DNA from: Paracoccaceae bacterium
GTDB lineage: Bacteria > Pseudomonadota > Alphaproteobacteria > Rhodobacterales > Rhodobacteraceae
Direction: 5' to 3'
Assembly (NCBI GenBank): GCA_019911965.1
Contig: JAIOJF010000009.1
Location: 1-64,000, forward strand
Length of the DNA: 64,000 nt
Under the pieces are notes generated by a model, which did not search any database, was not told the DNA's origin, and worked only from the letters and a program-made list of their open reading frames with translations. Below, one piece after another: positions 9,434-18,718 of this stretch. Numbering within the stretch: the first letter of the stretch is position 1; each line of letters starts with the position of its first letter. The position numbers and the translations under genes were made by a program.

Positions 9434-10215
9434 GCAAACAGCTCCGCCACCCGTTCCAGCGCGTCATGCGCCGTCAGGTCCGCGCGCATCGGCGTGACCG
9501 AGACATAGCCTTCCAGATTGGCCCAGGCATCGGTGCCGGGCAGGGTGGGTTCATGCTGCGGACCGCCCTTGACCCACAGGAATTTCCGCCCCGACGGCGA
9601 GAAATGCGGCTCGACCCCGAAGGCGGTGTTGCGCCGGTAACCCTGGGCCACCACCTTGGCCCCGAGAACCTGCGCCGCCGCCACCGGCGGGAAGTTCAGG
9701 TTGTAAAACACCCCGTAATCCTGATCCTGCCAGATGCCGTTGTCGATCAGGTTGCGCAGGATCGGCAGGGCGTGCCGGCGCGCCGCCTCGAACGGGTCGT
9801 CCAGCGCGATCACGTCGGGGCCGAAAAACTGCGACAGCGCAACCGCCTTCATGCCATGCAGCGCCGCCTCCATCGCGCCGCCAACCGTGCCGGAGTAAAG
9901 CGCGTTCTCGGCGGCATTGTTGCCGCGATTGACGCCCGACAGAACCAGATCGGGCATCTTGCCATCCATCACGTCATGCAGCCCCGCCAGCACGCAATCG
10001 GCGGGCGAGCCTTCGGCGGCAAAGCGGCGCGGGCCAAGTTCGGCGATCATCATCGGCTTGGTGTAGGAAATGCAATGCCCGACGCCGGATTGCTCGAACG
10101 CCGGGGCCACGGTCCAGACCTCGCCTTTGGGGCCGGCCAGTTCGGTGGCGATCTCGTGCAGCGCGATCAGCCCCGGCGCGTTGATGCCGTCGTCATTGGT
10201 GATCAGAATGCGCAT
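9430..10215 (-). CDS. surE: 5'/3'-nucleotidase SurE
   Basis: SurE is a metal-dependent nucleotidase that dephosphorylates nucleoside monophosphates. From [15 protein letters not shown] (10215) it is 261 residues. The metal-binding Asp pair is in TNDDG, the Ser/Asn ligands are in [11 protein letters not shown] and [28 protein letters not shown] (in parts), and the C-terminus has [12 protein letters not shown]. An upstream in-frame ATG is less likely because conserved residues begin at MRILI. It is the first gene of the surE-pcm-nlpD-like unit. Confidence 0.96.
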   Translation of the reverse strand: MRILITNDDGINAPGLIALHEIATELAGPKGEVWTVAPAFEQSGVGHCISYTKPMMIAELGPRRFAAEGSPADCVLAGLHDVMDGKMPDLVLSGVNRGNNAAENALYSGTVGGAMEAALHGMKAVALSQFFGPDVIALDDPFEAARRHALPILRNLIDNGIWQDQDYGVFYNLNFPPVAAAQVLGAKVVAQGYRRNTAFGVEPHFSPSGRKFLWVKGGPQHEPTLPGTDAWANLEGYVSVTPMRADLTAHDALERVAELFA

Positions 10216-10336
10216 GAATGGCCCCCCGGGCGGTTGGTGCAGCGTTGTGCTACCCGATTGCACCACCCGAGGGAAGGGGGGCGGCAAAGGCGCGCCCGGA
10301 CCTGTGGCGCGGTTCCGTCATGTCCTGCCCGCCGGA

Positions 10337-11248
10337 TCAGTGGCCAACCCGGTTCGGCGCGCTGCAGCCATGCCGCGCGCATTCCAGTTCCAGCGTCGAA
10401 TGATGGATGCCGAACTCCTCTGCCAGTACCTGCTTCATCCGGCGTTTCAACTGGTCCGCCTCGTCCCAGCGGCCCGGATCAATCTGGACATGGGCATCAA
10501 AGGCCGCCTGATGCTCCTGCATCTGCCACAGATGAACGTGGTGGATATCGGCAATGCCGTCGATGCCGCCTAGCCGCGCCAGCACATCCTCCAGCGGCAG
10601 GTCGGACGGCCCGGCCAGCATCAGGATGCGGATCGCCGGGCGGATTTCGACCAGCGATTGCCAAAGGATATAGGCCGCGATCATCAGCGTCAGCGCCGGA
10701 TCGACCCATCTGAGATCGTAGATCAGGATCAGGCTGCCCGCGATGATCACCCCGATGGAGGCCAGCGCATCCGCAAGATTGTGCAGAAACGCCGCCCGGA
10801 TGTTCAGCGAGGTCCGCGACATCGTATAGGTCAGCGCCGCCGTTGCTGCATCCACCGTCAGCGCCAGCCCGGCCAGCACCACCACGATCCAGCCGTCGAT
10901 CGGCTGCGGGTCCATCAGGCGGTTGACGCCCTCGACGATCAGATAGATGGCGATGGCGATCAGGCTGGTGTAATTGATCAGCGCCGCCACCACCTCGGCC
11001 CGCTTGTAGCCGAAGGTCATGTCCGCATCCGCCGGGCGCTGGCCGATCCGCCGCGCCGCCCAGGCGATGACCAGTGCCAGCGCGTCCGACAGGTTGTGAA
11101 TGGCATCGGCGATCAGCGCCAGACTGCCCGAGACCACGCCGCCGATGATCTGCGCCACCGTCAGGCCAAGATTGACGACTATCGCCAGCGCCAGACGGCG
11201 GCCGCCAAGATCGGCTGCGCCGTGGTGGTGATGATGGTGACCCGCCAA
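10337..11248 (-). CDS. Cation diffusion facilitator (CDF) metal exporter
   Basis: A 303-residue inner-membrane transporter with about six TM segments. It exports Zn or related divalent cations by proton antiport. The paired metal-site motifs are visible: DAIHNLSD in TM2 and HNLADALAS in TM5. The C-terminal cytoplasmic domain contains HVHLWQ and HSTLELE. The N-terminus is a natural run of six histidines (AGHHHHHHG), a likely metal-loading site. It lies between serS and surE on the same strand, 18 bp after serS. The metal cannot be assigned. ZitB/CzcD types are the nearest by motif. Confidence 0.92.
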   Translation of the reverse strand: MAGHHHHHHGAADLGGRRLALAIVVNLGLTVAQIIGGVVSGSLALIADAIHNLSDALALVIAWAARRIGQRPADADMTFGYKRAEVVAALINYTSLIAIAIYLIVEGVNRLMDPQPIDGWIVVVLAGLALTVDAATAALTYTMSRTSLNIRAAFLHNLADALASIGVIIAGSLILIYDLRWVDPALTLMIAAYILWQSLVEIRPAIRILMLAGPSDLPLEDVLARLGGIDGIADIHHVHLWQMQEHQAAFDAHVQIDPGRWDEADQLKRRMKQVLAEEFGIHHSTLELECARHGCSAPNRVGH

Positions 11249-11266
11249 TGGCCTAGCCCCGCGCCA

Positions 11267-12556
11267 TCAGACCAGCGCCCCATCCGGTGAAATCACGGTC
11301 TTGCCGCCGAGATAGGGATGCAGCGCGGGCGGGATCCAGACCGAGCCATCCGCCTGCTGGCCGTTTTCCAGCACCGCGATCAGGCAGCGCCCGACTGCCA
11401 GCCCCGAGCCGTTCAGCGTATGCACGAAATCCGGCTTTCCGTCGCCGCTGCGGAAGCGGGCATTCATCCGCCGCGCCTGGAAATCACCGCAGACCGAGCA
11501 GCTTGAAATCTCGCGGTAAGTGTTCTGCCCCGGCAGCCAGACCTCGATATCATGGGTGCGGCGCGCGCCGAAACCCATGTCGCCGGTGCAAAGCACGATG
11601 GTGCGATAGGGCAGCAGCAGCGCCTCAAGCAGTTTCTCGGCGCAGCGCGTCATGCGGTCCAGCTCGGCACGGCTGGTCTCGGGCGTGGTGATCGACACCA
11701 TCTCGACCTTCTCGAACTGGTGCTGGCGCAACATGCCGGACGTGTCCTTGCCGGCGCTGCCCGCCTCGGAGCGGAAGCACTGGGTATGGGCGGTCATGCG
11801 GCGGGGCAGGGTGGCCTCGTCCACGATTTCACCGGCCATCAGGTTGGTCAGCGTCACTTCCGATGTCGGGATCAGCCACCAGCCATTGGTGGTCTGGTAG
11901 CTGTCCTCGGCGAATTTCGGCAATTGGTTGGTGCCGTACATCGCCGCATCCTTGACCAGCACCGGCGTCCAGTGCTCGGTCAGTCCGTTCTCGGTGACAT
12001 GCGTGTCCAGCATGAACTGCGCCAATGCCCGGTGCAGGCGCACGATGGCGCCTTTCAGCACCACGAAGCGTGAACCCGACAGCTTCGCCGCCGCCTCGAA
12101 ATCCATGCCCGGACGCACGGCGGGAATGTCGAAATGCTCCAGCGGCTTGAAATCGAAACTGCGCGGCGTGCCCCAGCGGTGAATCTCGACATTGCCGGCC
12201 TCGTCCGCGCCATCGGGCACATCGTCATGCGGCAGGTTCGGCAGGCCCATCAGCAGATCGTTCAGCCGCTGGTCCTGTTCCTTGGCGGCGGCCTCCAGCC
12301 GGGCGATCTCGTCCTTCTTGTCGGCGACCAGCGCGCGCAGGCGCTCGAACTCGGCCTCGTCGCCCTTCGCCTTGGCCGCGCCGACCAGTTTGGTGGCGGC
12401 GTTGCGTTCGGCCAGGGCGGCTTCGGCGGCGGAGATATCTGCCCGGCGGGCAGCATCCAGCGCCAGGATATCCGACGAGACCGGCGCCAGCCCCCGGCGG
12501 GTGATGGCGGCGTCGAAACCGGCGGGGTTGTCGCGGATCTGGCGGATATCATGCAT
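11267..12556 (-). CDS. serS: Seryl-tRNA synthetase
   Basis: A class II aminoacyl-tRNA synthetase of 429 residues, the usual length. The N-terminal antiparallel coiled-coil arm (residues about 25-105; [40 protein letters not shown]) binds the tRNA-Ser long arm. The core has [29 protein letters not shown] (motif 2 region), [19 protein letters not shown] and the motif 3 block [20 protein letters not shown]. It is divergent from yajC across 237 bp in which no gene is apparent. Confidence 0.97.
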   Translation of the reverse strand: MHDIRQIRDNPAGFDAAITRRGLAPVSSDILALDAARRADISAAEAALAERNAATKLVGAAKAKGDEAEFERLRALVADKKDEIARLEAAAKEQDQRLNDLLMGLPNLPHDDVPDGADEAGNVEIHRWGTPRSFDFKPLEHFDIPAVRPGMDFEAAAKLSGSRFVVLKGAIVRLHRALAQFMLDTHVTENGLTEHWTPVLVKDAAMYGTNQLPKFAEDSYQTTNGWWLIPTSEVTLTNLMAGEIVDEATLPRRMTAHTQCFRSEAGSAGKDTSGMLRQHQFEKVEMVSITTPETSRAELDRMTRCAEKLLEALLLPYRTIVLCTGDMGFGARRTHDIEVWLPGQNTYREISSCSVCGDFQARRMNARFRSGDGKPDFVHTLNGSGLAVGRCLIAVLENGQQADGSVWIPPALHPYLGGKTVISPDGALV

Positions 12557-12793
12557 GGGATCACCTGTGCTCGGCAGCTTGTCTGGGCCGGGTTATGCAA
12601 CAAAGCGGCACCGGGATAAAGGGAGATGTCGGACCGCCCGGGCCATCACGCGGACGTGCCCGCAAAACGGTTGCAATCGGGCCGCGCGGCGCTTACCTCC
12701 ACGGCTTGCAAACCCCGGGTCGCGCCGCTAGGGTGCCGCGACTTTGAAACCGCCGGGTTCACCCCCGCGCCAAGCTTGAGGATTTCACCAGAC

Positions 12794-13117
12794 ATGTTCG
12801 TCTCACCCGCTTACGCGCAGACTGCCGGCGGCGGCATGGCCGGCATCGGCCAGTTCCTGCCGCTGATCCTGATTTTCGCCATCATGTACTTCCTGCTGAT
12901 CCGTCCGCAGCAGAAAAAGGCCAAGGAACACAAGAAGATGGTCGAAGCCCTTCGCCGGGGCGACACGGTGGTCACGCAAGGCGGGCTGATCGGCAAGGTC
13001 TCGAAGGTCAAGGAAGACAACGAGGTCGAGGTCGAGATCGCCACCGGCGTCAAGGTGCGGGTCGTGCAATCGACCATCGCCGCCGTGCTGACACGCACCG
13101 AACCCGTCAAGGAATAG
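12794..13117 (+). CDS. yajC: Preprotein translocase subunit YajC
   Basis: A 107-residue inner-membrane protein with one TM segment (FLPLILIFAIMYFLLIRP, about 20-38), followed by QQKKAKEHKKMVEALRRGDTVVTQGG, the family signature, and a small beta domain. YajC associates with SecDF of the Sec translocon. The start at MFVSPAYAQ is taken as in homologues. The frame stays open upstream to 12626, but that region is the serS promoter side. It is followed by secD after 30 bp. Confidence 0.96.
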   Translation: MFVSPAYAQTAGGGMAGIGQFLPLILIFAIMYFLLIRPQQKKAKEHKKMVEALRRGDTVVTQGGLIGKVSKVKEDNEVEVEIATGVKVRVVQSTIAAVLTRTEPVKE

Positions 13118-13147
13118 ACCGGCACTACCCTACAGGACCTGCCCGAC

Positions 13148-14812
13148 ATGCTTCAGTTTTCGCTGTGGAAAAAGACGTTCATCATCGGGCTGTGCCTGTT
13201 GGGCGTGGTGCTGGCCGCGCCAAACATCTTCTACGCCCGGGTGGAGTTGCATAACGACGCCGCCGCGCTGGTTGAAAAAGGCGCGCCGGTAACGCCGGAA
13301 TTGCAGGCGGCGGCGGATGGCTGGCCGGACTGGCTGCCCTCCGATCTGGTCAGCCTGGGCCTGGACCTTCGCGGCGGGGCGCATCTGCTGGCCGAGGTCC
13401 GGGTTGAAGAGGTTTACGAGGCGCGGCTGGATTCGATGTGGCCGGAAGTGCGCGATGTCCTGCGCGCCGAGCGCGACACCATCGGCACCATCCGCCGCCA
13501 GAACAGCCCGCCGGATGAATTGCGGGTCTCCATTTCCAATCCTGATCAGATCGCCCGCGCGGTCGAGGTTGTAAAGGATCTGGCCCGCCCGGTGGTCAGC
13601 CTGACCGGCATCGGTTCGACCGATATCGAGGTGCGCGGCGAAAACGGCGATATCGTCGTCACCCTGTCGGAGGCGGAAAAGATCGCCACCGACGAACATA
13701 CCGTCAAGCAATCGCTGGAGATCATCAATCGCCGCGTCAACGAGGTTGGCACCCGCGAGCCGACGATCCAGCGCCAGGGCGACCGTCGCATCCTGATCCA
13801 GGTGCCTGGCCTTGGCTCGGCCGAGGAACTGAAGGCGCTGATCGGCACCACCGCACAACTGACCTTCCATCCGGTTGTCCGCTCGACCAGCGACGCCAAC
13901 GCCAATCCCGGGCCTGGCAATATCCTTGTGCCCGATCTGGATGACAAGGATGTCTTCTACATTCTGGAAAAAAGCCCGGTCGTAACCGGCGAGGAACTGG
14001 TCGATGCCCAGCCGTCCTTTGATCAGAACGGCCGCCCAGCCGTCAGCTTCCGCTTCGATCCCTCCGGTGGGCGGAAATTCGGGCAATATACGGCGGAAAA
14101 TATCGGTTCACCCTTTGCCATCGTGCTGGATAACGAGGTGATTTCGGCCCCCGTGATCCAGAGCCATATTCCCGGCGGCTCGGGCATCATCACCGGCCGC
14201 TTCACGGTCGAGGAAAGCACCCATCTGGCGGTGCTGCTGAGGGCCGGCGCACTGCCGGCGGGCATGGATTTTCTGGAAGAACGCACCATCGGGCCGGAAC
14301 TGGGCCAGGACAGCATTGATGCCGGCAAGATCGCCACCGTAGTGGCTTTCGCCGCGGTGCTGATCTTCATGGTTGCCAGCTACGGCCTGTTCGGGATTTT
14401 CGCCAATGTCGCGCTGATCCTGAACGTGGCGCTGATCTTCGGGTTGCTGTCGGCCATCGGGGCCACGCTGACCCTGCCGGGCATTGCCGGTATCGTGCTG
14501 ACGATCGGCATGGCGGTGGATGCCAATGTGCTGGTGTTCGAGCGTATCCGCGAAGAGCTGAAAACCGCCAAAGGCCCGGCCCGCGCGATTGAACTTGGCT
14601 ATGAAAAGGCGATTTCGGCGATTGTCGATGCCAACGTCACCACGCTGATCGCGGCGGTGATCCTGTTCGCAATGGGTTCAGGCCCGGTGCGCGGCTTCGC
14701 GGTGACGCTGGGCTTTGGCATCATCACTTCGGTCTTTACCGCGATCTGGGTCACGCGGCTGCTGATTTCGATCTGGTTCGACTGGCGCCGCCCGCGTCAG
14801 ATCGAAGTGTAA
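13148..14812 (+). CDS. secD: Protein translocase subunit SecD
   Basis: The RND-type partner of SecYEG that uses the proton gradient to pull exported proteins. It has 554 residues: TM1 near the N-terminus, periplasmic P1 domain starting LGLDLRGGAHLLAEV, the P4/P1 ISAPVIQSHIPGGSGIITG block, and five C-terminal TM segments with GMAVDANVLVFERIREEL, the conserved TM4 motif containing the proton-relay Asp. It is followed after 11 bp by secF, and the two proteins form one complex. Confidence 0.97.
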   Translation: MLQFSLWKKTFIIGLCLLGVVLAAPNIFYARVELHNDAAALVEKGAPVTPELQAAADGWPDWLPSDLVSLGLDLRGGAHLLAEVRVEEVYEARLDSMWPEVRDVLRAERDTIGTIRRQNSPPDELRVSISNPDQIARAVEVVKDLARPVVSLTGIGSTDIEVRGENGDIVVTLSEAEKIATDEHTVKQSLEIINRRVNEVGTREPTIQRQGDRRILIQVPGLGSAEELKALIGTTAQLTFHPVVRSTSDANANPGPGNILVPDLDDKDVFYILEKSPVVTGEELVDAQPSFDQNGRPAVSFRFDPSGGRKFGQYTAENIGSPFAIVLDNEVISAPVIQSHIPGGSGIITGRFTVEESTHLAVLLRAGALPAGMDFLEERTIGPELGQDSIDAGKIATVVAFAAVLIFMVASYGLFGIFANVALILNVALIFGLLSAIGATLTLPGIAGIVLTIGMAVDANVLVFERIREELKTAKGPARAIELGYEKAISAIVDANVTTLIAAVILFAMGSGPVRGFAVTLGFGIITSVFTAIWVTRLLISIWFDWRRPRQIEV

Positions 14813-14823
14813 GGGGAAACGCA

Positions 14824-15798
14824 ATGCGCCTGAAACTGATACCTTCGGAAACCAGTATCGACTTTTTCCGCCATGCGAAGCTGTTCCTGGGCCTGTCCGG
14901 TCTGGGCGTATTGGCCTCGGTTCTGGCCTTTTTCGTCATCGGCCTGAATTTCGGCATCGACTTTCGCGGCGGTACCCTGATCCGCACCGAAAGCAGGCTG
15001 GCGGTGGATGTGGGGCAGTACCGCGACGTGCTGACGCCCCTGAAGCTGGGCGACGTTTCGATCTCGGAAGTGTTCGATCCGAATTTTCCCGCCGACAAGC
15101 ATGTCACGCAAATCCGCATTGAACAGCAGAGCGATTCCGAAGCGGTGACGGTGGAAACCATCGGTACGATCAAGGCGGCGCTCTACACGCTCGATCCCGA
15201 AATGAAGTTTCCTGCCATCGAAAGCGTCGGGCCGAAAGTGTCGGGCGAACTGATCTGGACCGCCATCCTGGCGGTGGTGCTGGCGATCACGGCGGTGCTG
15301 TTCTACATCTGGCTCAGGTTTGAATGGCAGTTTTCCGTCGGTGCGGTGCTGGCGCTGATCCATGACGTGATGCTGACCATCGGGGTGTTCTCGGTCTTTC
15401 AGATCAGGTTCGACCTGGCGATCATTGCCGCCATCCTGACCATTGTCGGCTATTCGCTGAACGATACCGTTGTGGTGTTCGACCGGGTGCGCGAGAATCT
15501 CAGGAAATACAGGACGACGCCCCTGAAGGAGGTGCTGAACCTGTCGATCAACGAAACGCTGTCGCGTACGCTGATGACTTCCGGCACCACGCTGATTGCC
15601 CTGATCGCGCTGTTCTTCCTGGGCGGCGACGTGATCCGCGGTTTCGTCTTCGCGATGATCTGGGGCATCGTGGTCGGTACCTATTCGTCGATCTTCATCG
15701 CCTCGACCTTCCTGCTGCGCCTCGGCGTCAAGCGCGACTGGAGCGCGAACGCCAATGGTGGCGGTGCCGGTACGCAATTCGCCGATATCGACGCATGA
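14824..15798 (+). CDS. secF: Protein translocase subunit SecF
   Basis: A 324-residue membrane protein paired with SecD. Visible blocks: TSIDFFRHAKLFLGLSG at TM1, GLNFGIDFRGGTLI (SecF P1 entry), VGPKVSGELIWTAI at TM2, and GYSLNDTVVVFDRVRENLR, the conserved TM4 motif with the Asp. It ends with ATGA, overlapping the next gene (TSUP permease) by 4 nt, so the permease is probably in the same transcript. Confidence 0.97.
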   Translation: MRLKLIPSETSIDFFRHAKLFLGLSGLGVLASVLAFFVIGLNFGIDFRGGTLIRTESRLAVDVGQYRDVLTPLKLGDVSISEVFDPNFPADKHVTQIRIEQQSDSEAVTVETIGTIKAALYTLDPEMKFPAIESVGPKVSGELIWTAILAVVLAITAVLFYIWLRFEWQFSVGAVLALIHDVMLTIGVFSVFQIRFDLAIIAAILTIVGYSLNDTVVVFDRVRENLRKYRTTPLKEVLNLSINETLSRTLMTSGTTLIALIALFFLGGDVIRGFVFAMIWGIVVGTYSSIFIASTFLLRLGVKRDWSANANGGGAGTQFADIDA

Positions 15799-16559
15799 GC
15801 CCAAGCCTCACCGCCGCCCTGGCCGAGGCCTGGGCGACGCAGGGCCTGTACCTTCTGGTTTTCGCGGTGATCCTGGCCGGGCTGGTGCGCGGCTTTGCCG
15901 GGTTCGGCACCGCCATGATCTACATGCCCATCGCCGGGACCGTGCTGCCACCGGTCTGGGCGCTGGCGGCGATGATGGTGTTCGACGCGCTGGGGCCGCT
16001 GCCCAACGTCCCCCGCGCCTGGCGCGACGGGCGGCCGCGCGAACTGGCGATGATGGTGGCCGGCGGGCTGCTGGCGCTGCCGTTCGGGGTTTGGGTCGTA
16101 TCCGTGGTCTCACCCGAGATGTTCCGCTGGTCGGTGGCAATCATCACGATTGGCCTGCTGGTGCTCCTGGTCAGTGGCTGGCGCTATCACGGCGCGCTCA
16201 GCCGGCCCTTGCTGGCGGCGGCGGGGGCGCTGGGCGGGTTTCTGGGTGGCTCCACCGGGCTGGCCGGACCGCCGGTGATCATGCTCTACATGTCCTCGCG
16301 CCAGGCGATCCAGGTGGTGCGGGCCAATATCCTGATGTTCCTGTTGTTCACCGATCTGGTGGCGCTGGCGCTGATGTGGGCGTTCGGGCTGCTGACGGCG
16401 GTGCCGGTCCTGCTGGGGCTGATCCTGTTCGTGCCCTATATGCTGGGCAATATTGCCGGGGCGGCGCTGTTTCGCCCCGAACGCGAACGCCTGTACCGCT
16501 GGCTGGCCTACCTCATCATCGCCGCGTCCGCCCTGTCCAACCTGCCGCTGTTCGACTGA
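15795..16559 (+). CDS. TSUP family (TauE/SafE) anion permease
   Basis: A 254-residue integral membrane protein with about eight TM helices, arranged as two TauE/SafE halves. Each half begins with the conserved pattern: GLVRGFAGFGTAMIYMP and GGFLGGSTGLAGPPVIMLYM. Family members move sulfite, sulfonates or small organic acids. The substrate here is unknown. Its start codon overlaps the secF stop (ATGA). No sulfur-metabolism gene is nearby, so context gives no clue. Confidence 0.88.
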   Translation: MSPSLTAALAEAWATQGLYLLVFAVILAGLVRGFAGFGTAMIYMPIAGTVLPPVWALAAMMVFDALGPLPNVPRAWRDGRPRELAMMVAGGLLALPFGVWVVSVVSPEMFRWSVAIITIGLLVLLVSGWRYHGALSRPLLAAAGALGGFLGGSTGLAGPPVIMLYMSSRQAIQVVRANILMFLLFTDLVALALMWAFGLLTAVPVLLGLILFVPYMLGNIAGAALFRPERERLYRWLAYLIIAASALSNLPLFD

Positions 16560-16588
16560 TACCCTGCCACCGCGAAAGGAGAAACCCC

Positions 16589-16942
16589 ATGCAGCTTGAC
16601 GAGATGAGATTCGATGGCCCGACCCCGGTCGACGGCTATGGCCCCGGATTCTTCCGCGTCGCAGGCGAGGTGTTCGACGGTGCGCAGGCATTGCTGCCGG
16701 GGCGGGTGCAGGGCTGGGCCGGGCTGGCGGATTTCGCGCCGTTTCTGGCGGCGGCGGATGTGATCGACGTGCTGCTGGTTGGCACCGGCGCGGATATCGC
16801 GGCGCTGCCCACGGATCAGCGCCGCGCGCTGGAAGCGGCGGGGATCGGGGTCGAGGTGATGGCAACGCCCTCGGCCTGCCGCACCTACAACGTGCTTCTG
16901 GCCGAGGGCCGTCGGGTCGCGGCGGCCTTGCTGCCGGTCTGA
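16589..16942 (+). CDS. Mth938-like domain protein
   Basis: A 117-residue protein preceded by a strong AAAGGAG site. It shows the Mth938/NDUFAF3 pattern: VDGYGPGFFRVAGE, VIDVLLVGTG and GIGVEVMATPSACRTYNVLLAEGRRVAAALLPV (in parts). The mitochondrial homologue NDUFAF3 is a respiratory complex I assembly factor. In alphaproteobacteria the gene usually follows secDF, as here. A bacterial role has not been firmly shown. Confidence 0.88.
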   Translation: MQLDEMRFDGPTPVDGYGPGFFRVAGEVFDGAQALLPGRVQGWAGLADFAPFLAAADVIDVLLVGTGADIAALPTDQRRALEAAGIGVEVMATPSACRTYNVLLAEGRRVAAALLPV

Positions 16943-16949
16943 GGCGCGG

Positions 16950-17831
16950 CTACAGGCCCTTCCAGCGCCGGTGCATCCAGAACCACTGGCCGGGATGCGC
17001 CAGCACGCGGGCTTCCAGCGAATCGTTCAGCGCCTGGGTCATGGTTTCAGGATCGGAATGGGGCACCGGGGCCTCCACCTCGACCTCGAAATCAACGCCG
17101 TTGGGCTGCCGGATACCATAGAACGGGAATAACAGCGCGTCGTATTTCAGCGCGAATTCTGCCGCCGAAGTCATCGTCAGCGCCGGTTTGCCAAGGAAGC
17201 GCAGCACCTTGCCTTCGCCCGCCGCCTGATCGTTCAGCAACAGGATCGCGCCGCCGTTCTTCAGATGCGTCAGCAACGCCTTGGTGCCGGCCATGCCGCG
17301 CGAATGGTTCGGCGCGGCGATCCGGTCCATGTTGTCGATGTAACGGCGGTTGGTGAAGGCGTTGCTCATTGGGCGGTAGATCGCCGCGATCGGATAACCT
17401 CGCAGACGCAAGAGCACGCGAAGGACCTGATAATTGCCGAAATGCCCCGAAACCAGGATCACCGGCCGCCCGGCCTCCAGCGCCTCCAGCAGGGCCGCCT
17501 TGCCCGCGCCTTGCATTTCAGCGCGGGCGGCATGGTCCAGAAAGTCCGGCACGCGGAAGCTTTCCAGCATCAGGCGGGTAGCGTTTTCACCGGTTTCGCG
17601 GCAGAGGCGGCGCTTGTCGGCCTCCTGCATGTCGGGCCAGACATGTTCGAGGTTGGCGCGTATACGCGAATTGGTGCCGAATGGCGGGCCGATCACCCGC
17701 GACATCAGCCAGCCGGCAAAGGACAGGCTGGCGCGATAGGGCAACAGGCCGAACAACCACATCAGCGCGCGGATCGGCAGGTCGATCAGGTAATTGACGA
17801 CACCGCCTTTTTCAAATTGTTGCCCTGCCAT
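16950..17831 (-). CDS. LpxL/HtrB-type lipid A acyltransferase family protein
   Basis: A 293-residue protein with one N-terminal membrane segment and the LABLAT acyltransferase fold. Family marks are SGHFGNYQ (about 129-135), IYRPMSN, LNDQAAGEG and the C-terminal GQWFWMHRRWK. Members add secondary acyl chains to lipid A at the inner membrane. The catalytic motif is His-x4-Asp/Glu, but here it reads His130-x4-Gln135, so the acidic residue is absent. Either activity is reduced or another acid substitutes. It ends the minus-strand unit that includes the EamA transporter and nitrile-hydratase-like genes. Confidence 0.85.
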   Translation of the reverse strand: MAGQQFEKGGVVNYLIDLPIRALMWLFGLLPYRASLSFAGWLMSRVIGPPFGTNSRIRANLEHVWPDMQEADKRRLCRETGENATRLMLESFRVPDFLDHAARAEMQGAGKAALLEALEAGRPVILVSGHFGNYQVLRVLLRLRGYPIAAIYRPMSNAFTNRRYIDNMDRIAAPNHSRGMAGTKALLTHLKNGGAILLLNDQAAGEGKVLRFLGKPALTMTSAAEFALKYDALLFPFYGIRQPNGVDFEVEVEAPVPHSDPETMTQALNDSLEARVLAHPGQWFWMHRRWKGL

Positions 17832-17836
17832 GCGCC

Positions 17837-18718
17837 TCAGCCGCTCCGTCTTGCCTGCCGGTATTCCCGGTGCCAGACATAAATGCCCGCCCCGATGATC
17901 ACAAGCGCACCGATCACCGCCCAGCGGTCCGGCAATTGATCAAAGAACAGCCAGGCCCAGAACGCCGCCAGCATCGGCCCGACATAGGCGAAGGGGGCGA
18001 CCGCGCCGGCCTCGGCCAGCATCAGCGCGCGGATCAGCGCCAATTGCCCGGCGCTGCCAATGATGCCCATTGCCAGCATGATGCCCCAATCGGCCGGGGT
18101 CGGCCAGGTCCAGTACCAGGGCACGATCAGGCTGGCCACCGCCGTGCCGATCAGCGCGGTATAGAGAAACGAGGTCCAGACGGATTCCTCGCGCCCCAGA
18201 AACCGGGTGGAGATGGCGTAACCGGCATAGCAGGTCGCCGCCAGCAGCGGCAGCAGCGCCACCGGCGAGAACACGTCCGAACCCGGGCGGATGATGATCA
18301 GCGCCCCGACAAGCCCGACCGAGACAGCGGCGATCCGGCGGATGCCAAGCTGCTCGCCCAGCACGAAATAGGCCGCCACCGTGATGATCAGCGGATTGAC
18401 CGACATCACCGCGCTGGTTTCCGCCAGCCCGAACAGCACGATGCCGAAAAAAAAGCTCATCGTCGCGCCGTAAAGGAAGGCCGAGCGCACCAGTTGCAGC
18501 CGGAAATACCGGGTCTTCAGCACCGAGCGCAGGCGCGGCGCCAAAAACACCACCGCCACCAGCGTCTGCGCCGTGTAACGCGCCCAGACCACCTGCAGCG
18601 TGTCAAAGCGATAGGACAGGCCCTTGGCGATGGCATCCATCACCGTAAACAGCGAGAACGCCGCGAGCGCAAACAGGATACCCCTGACGGACGGGCGCAG
18701 CCGGCTGAAGGCTTTCAT
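17837..18718 (-). CDS. EamA/DMT family transporter
   Basis: A 293-residue membrane protein with ten predicted TM helices in two EamA repeats (VWARYTAQTLVAVVFLAPRLR, then EESVWTSFLYTALIGTAVAS). Members export amino acids, amines or other metabolites. Its start overlaps the stop of the nitrile-hydratase-like alpha gene by 4 nt (ATGA), so it is probably co-translated and might move a substrate or product of that enzyme. That link is inference. The LpxL-type gene follows after 5 nt. Confidence 0.88.
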   Translation of the reverse strand: MKAFSRLRPSVRGILFALAAFSLFTVMDAIAKGLSYRFDTLQVVWARYTAQTLVAVVFLAPRLRSVLKTRYFRLQLVRSAFLYGATMSFFFGIVLFGLAETSAVMSVNPLIITVAAYFVLGEQLGIRRIAAVSVGLVGALIIIRPGSDVFSPVALLPLLAATCYAGYAISTRFLGREESVWTSFLYTALIGTAVASLIVPWYWTWPTPADWGIMLAMGIIGSAGQLALIRALMLAEAGAVAPFAYVGPMLAAFWAWLFFDQLPDRWAVIGALVIIGAGIYVWHREYRQARRSG

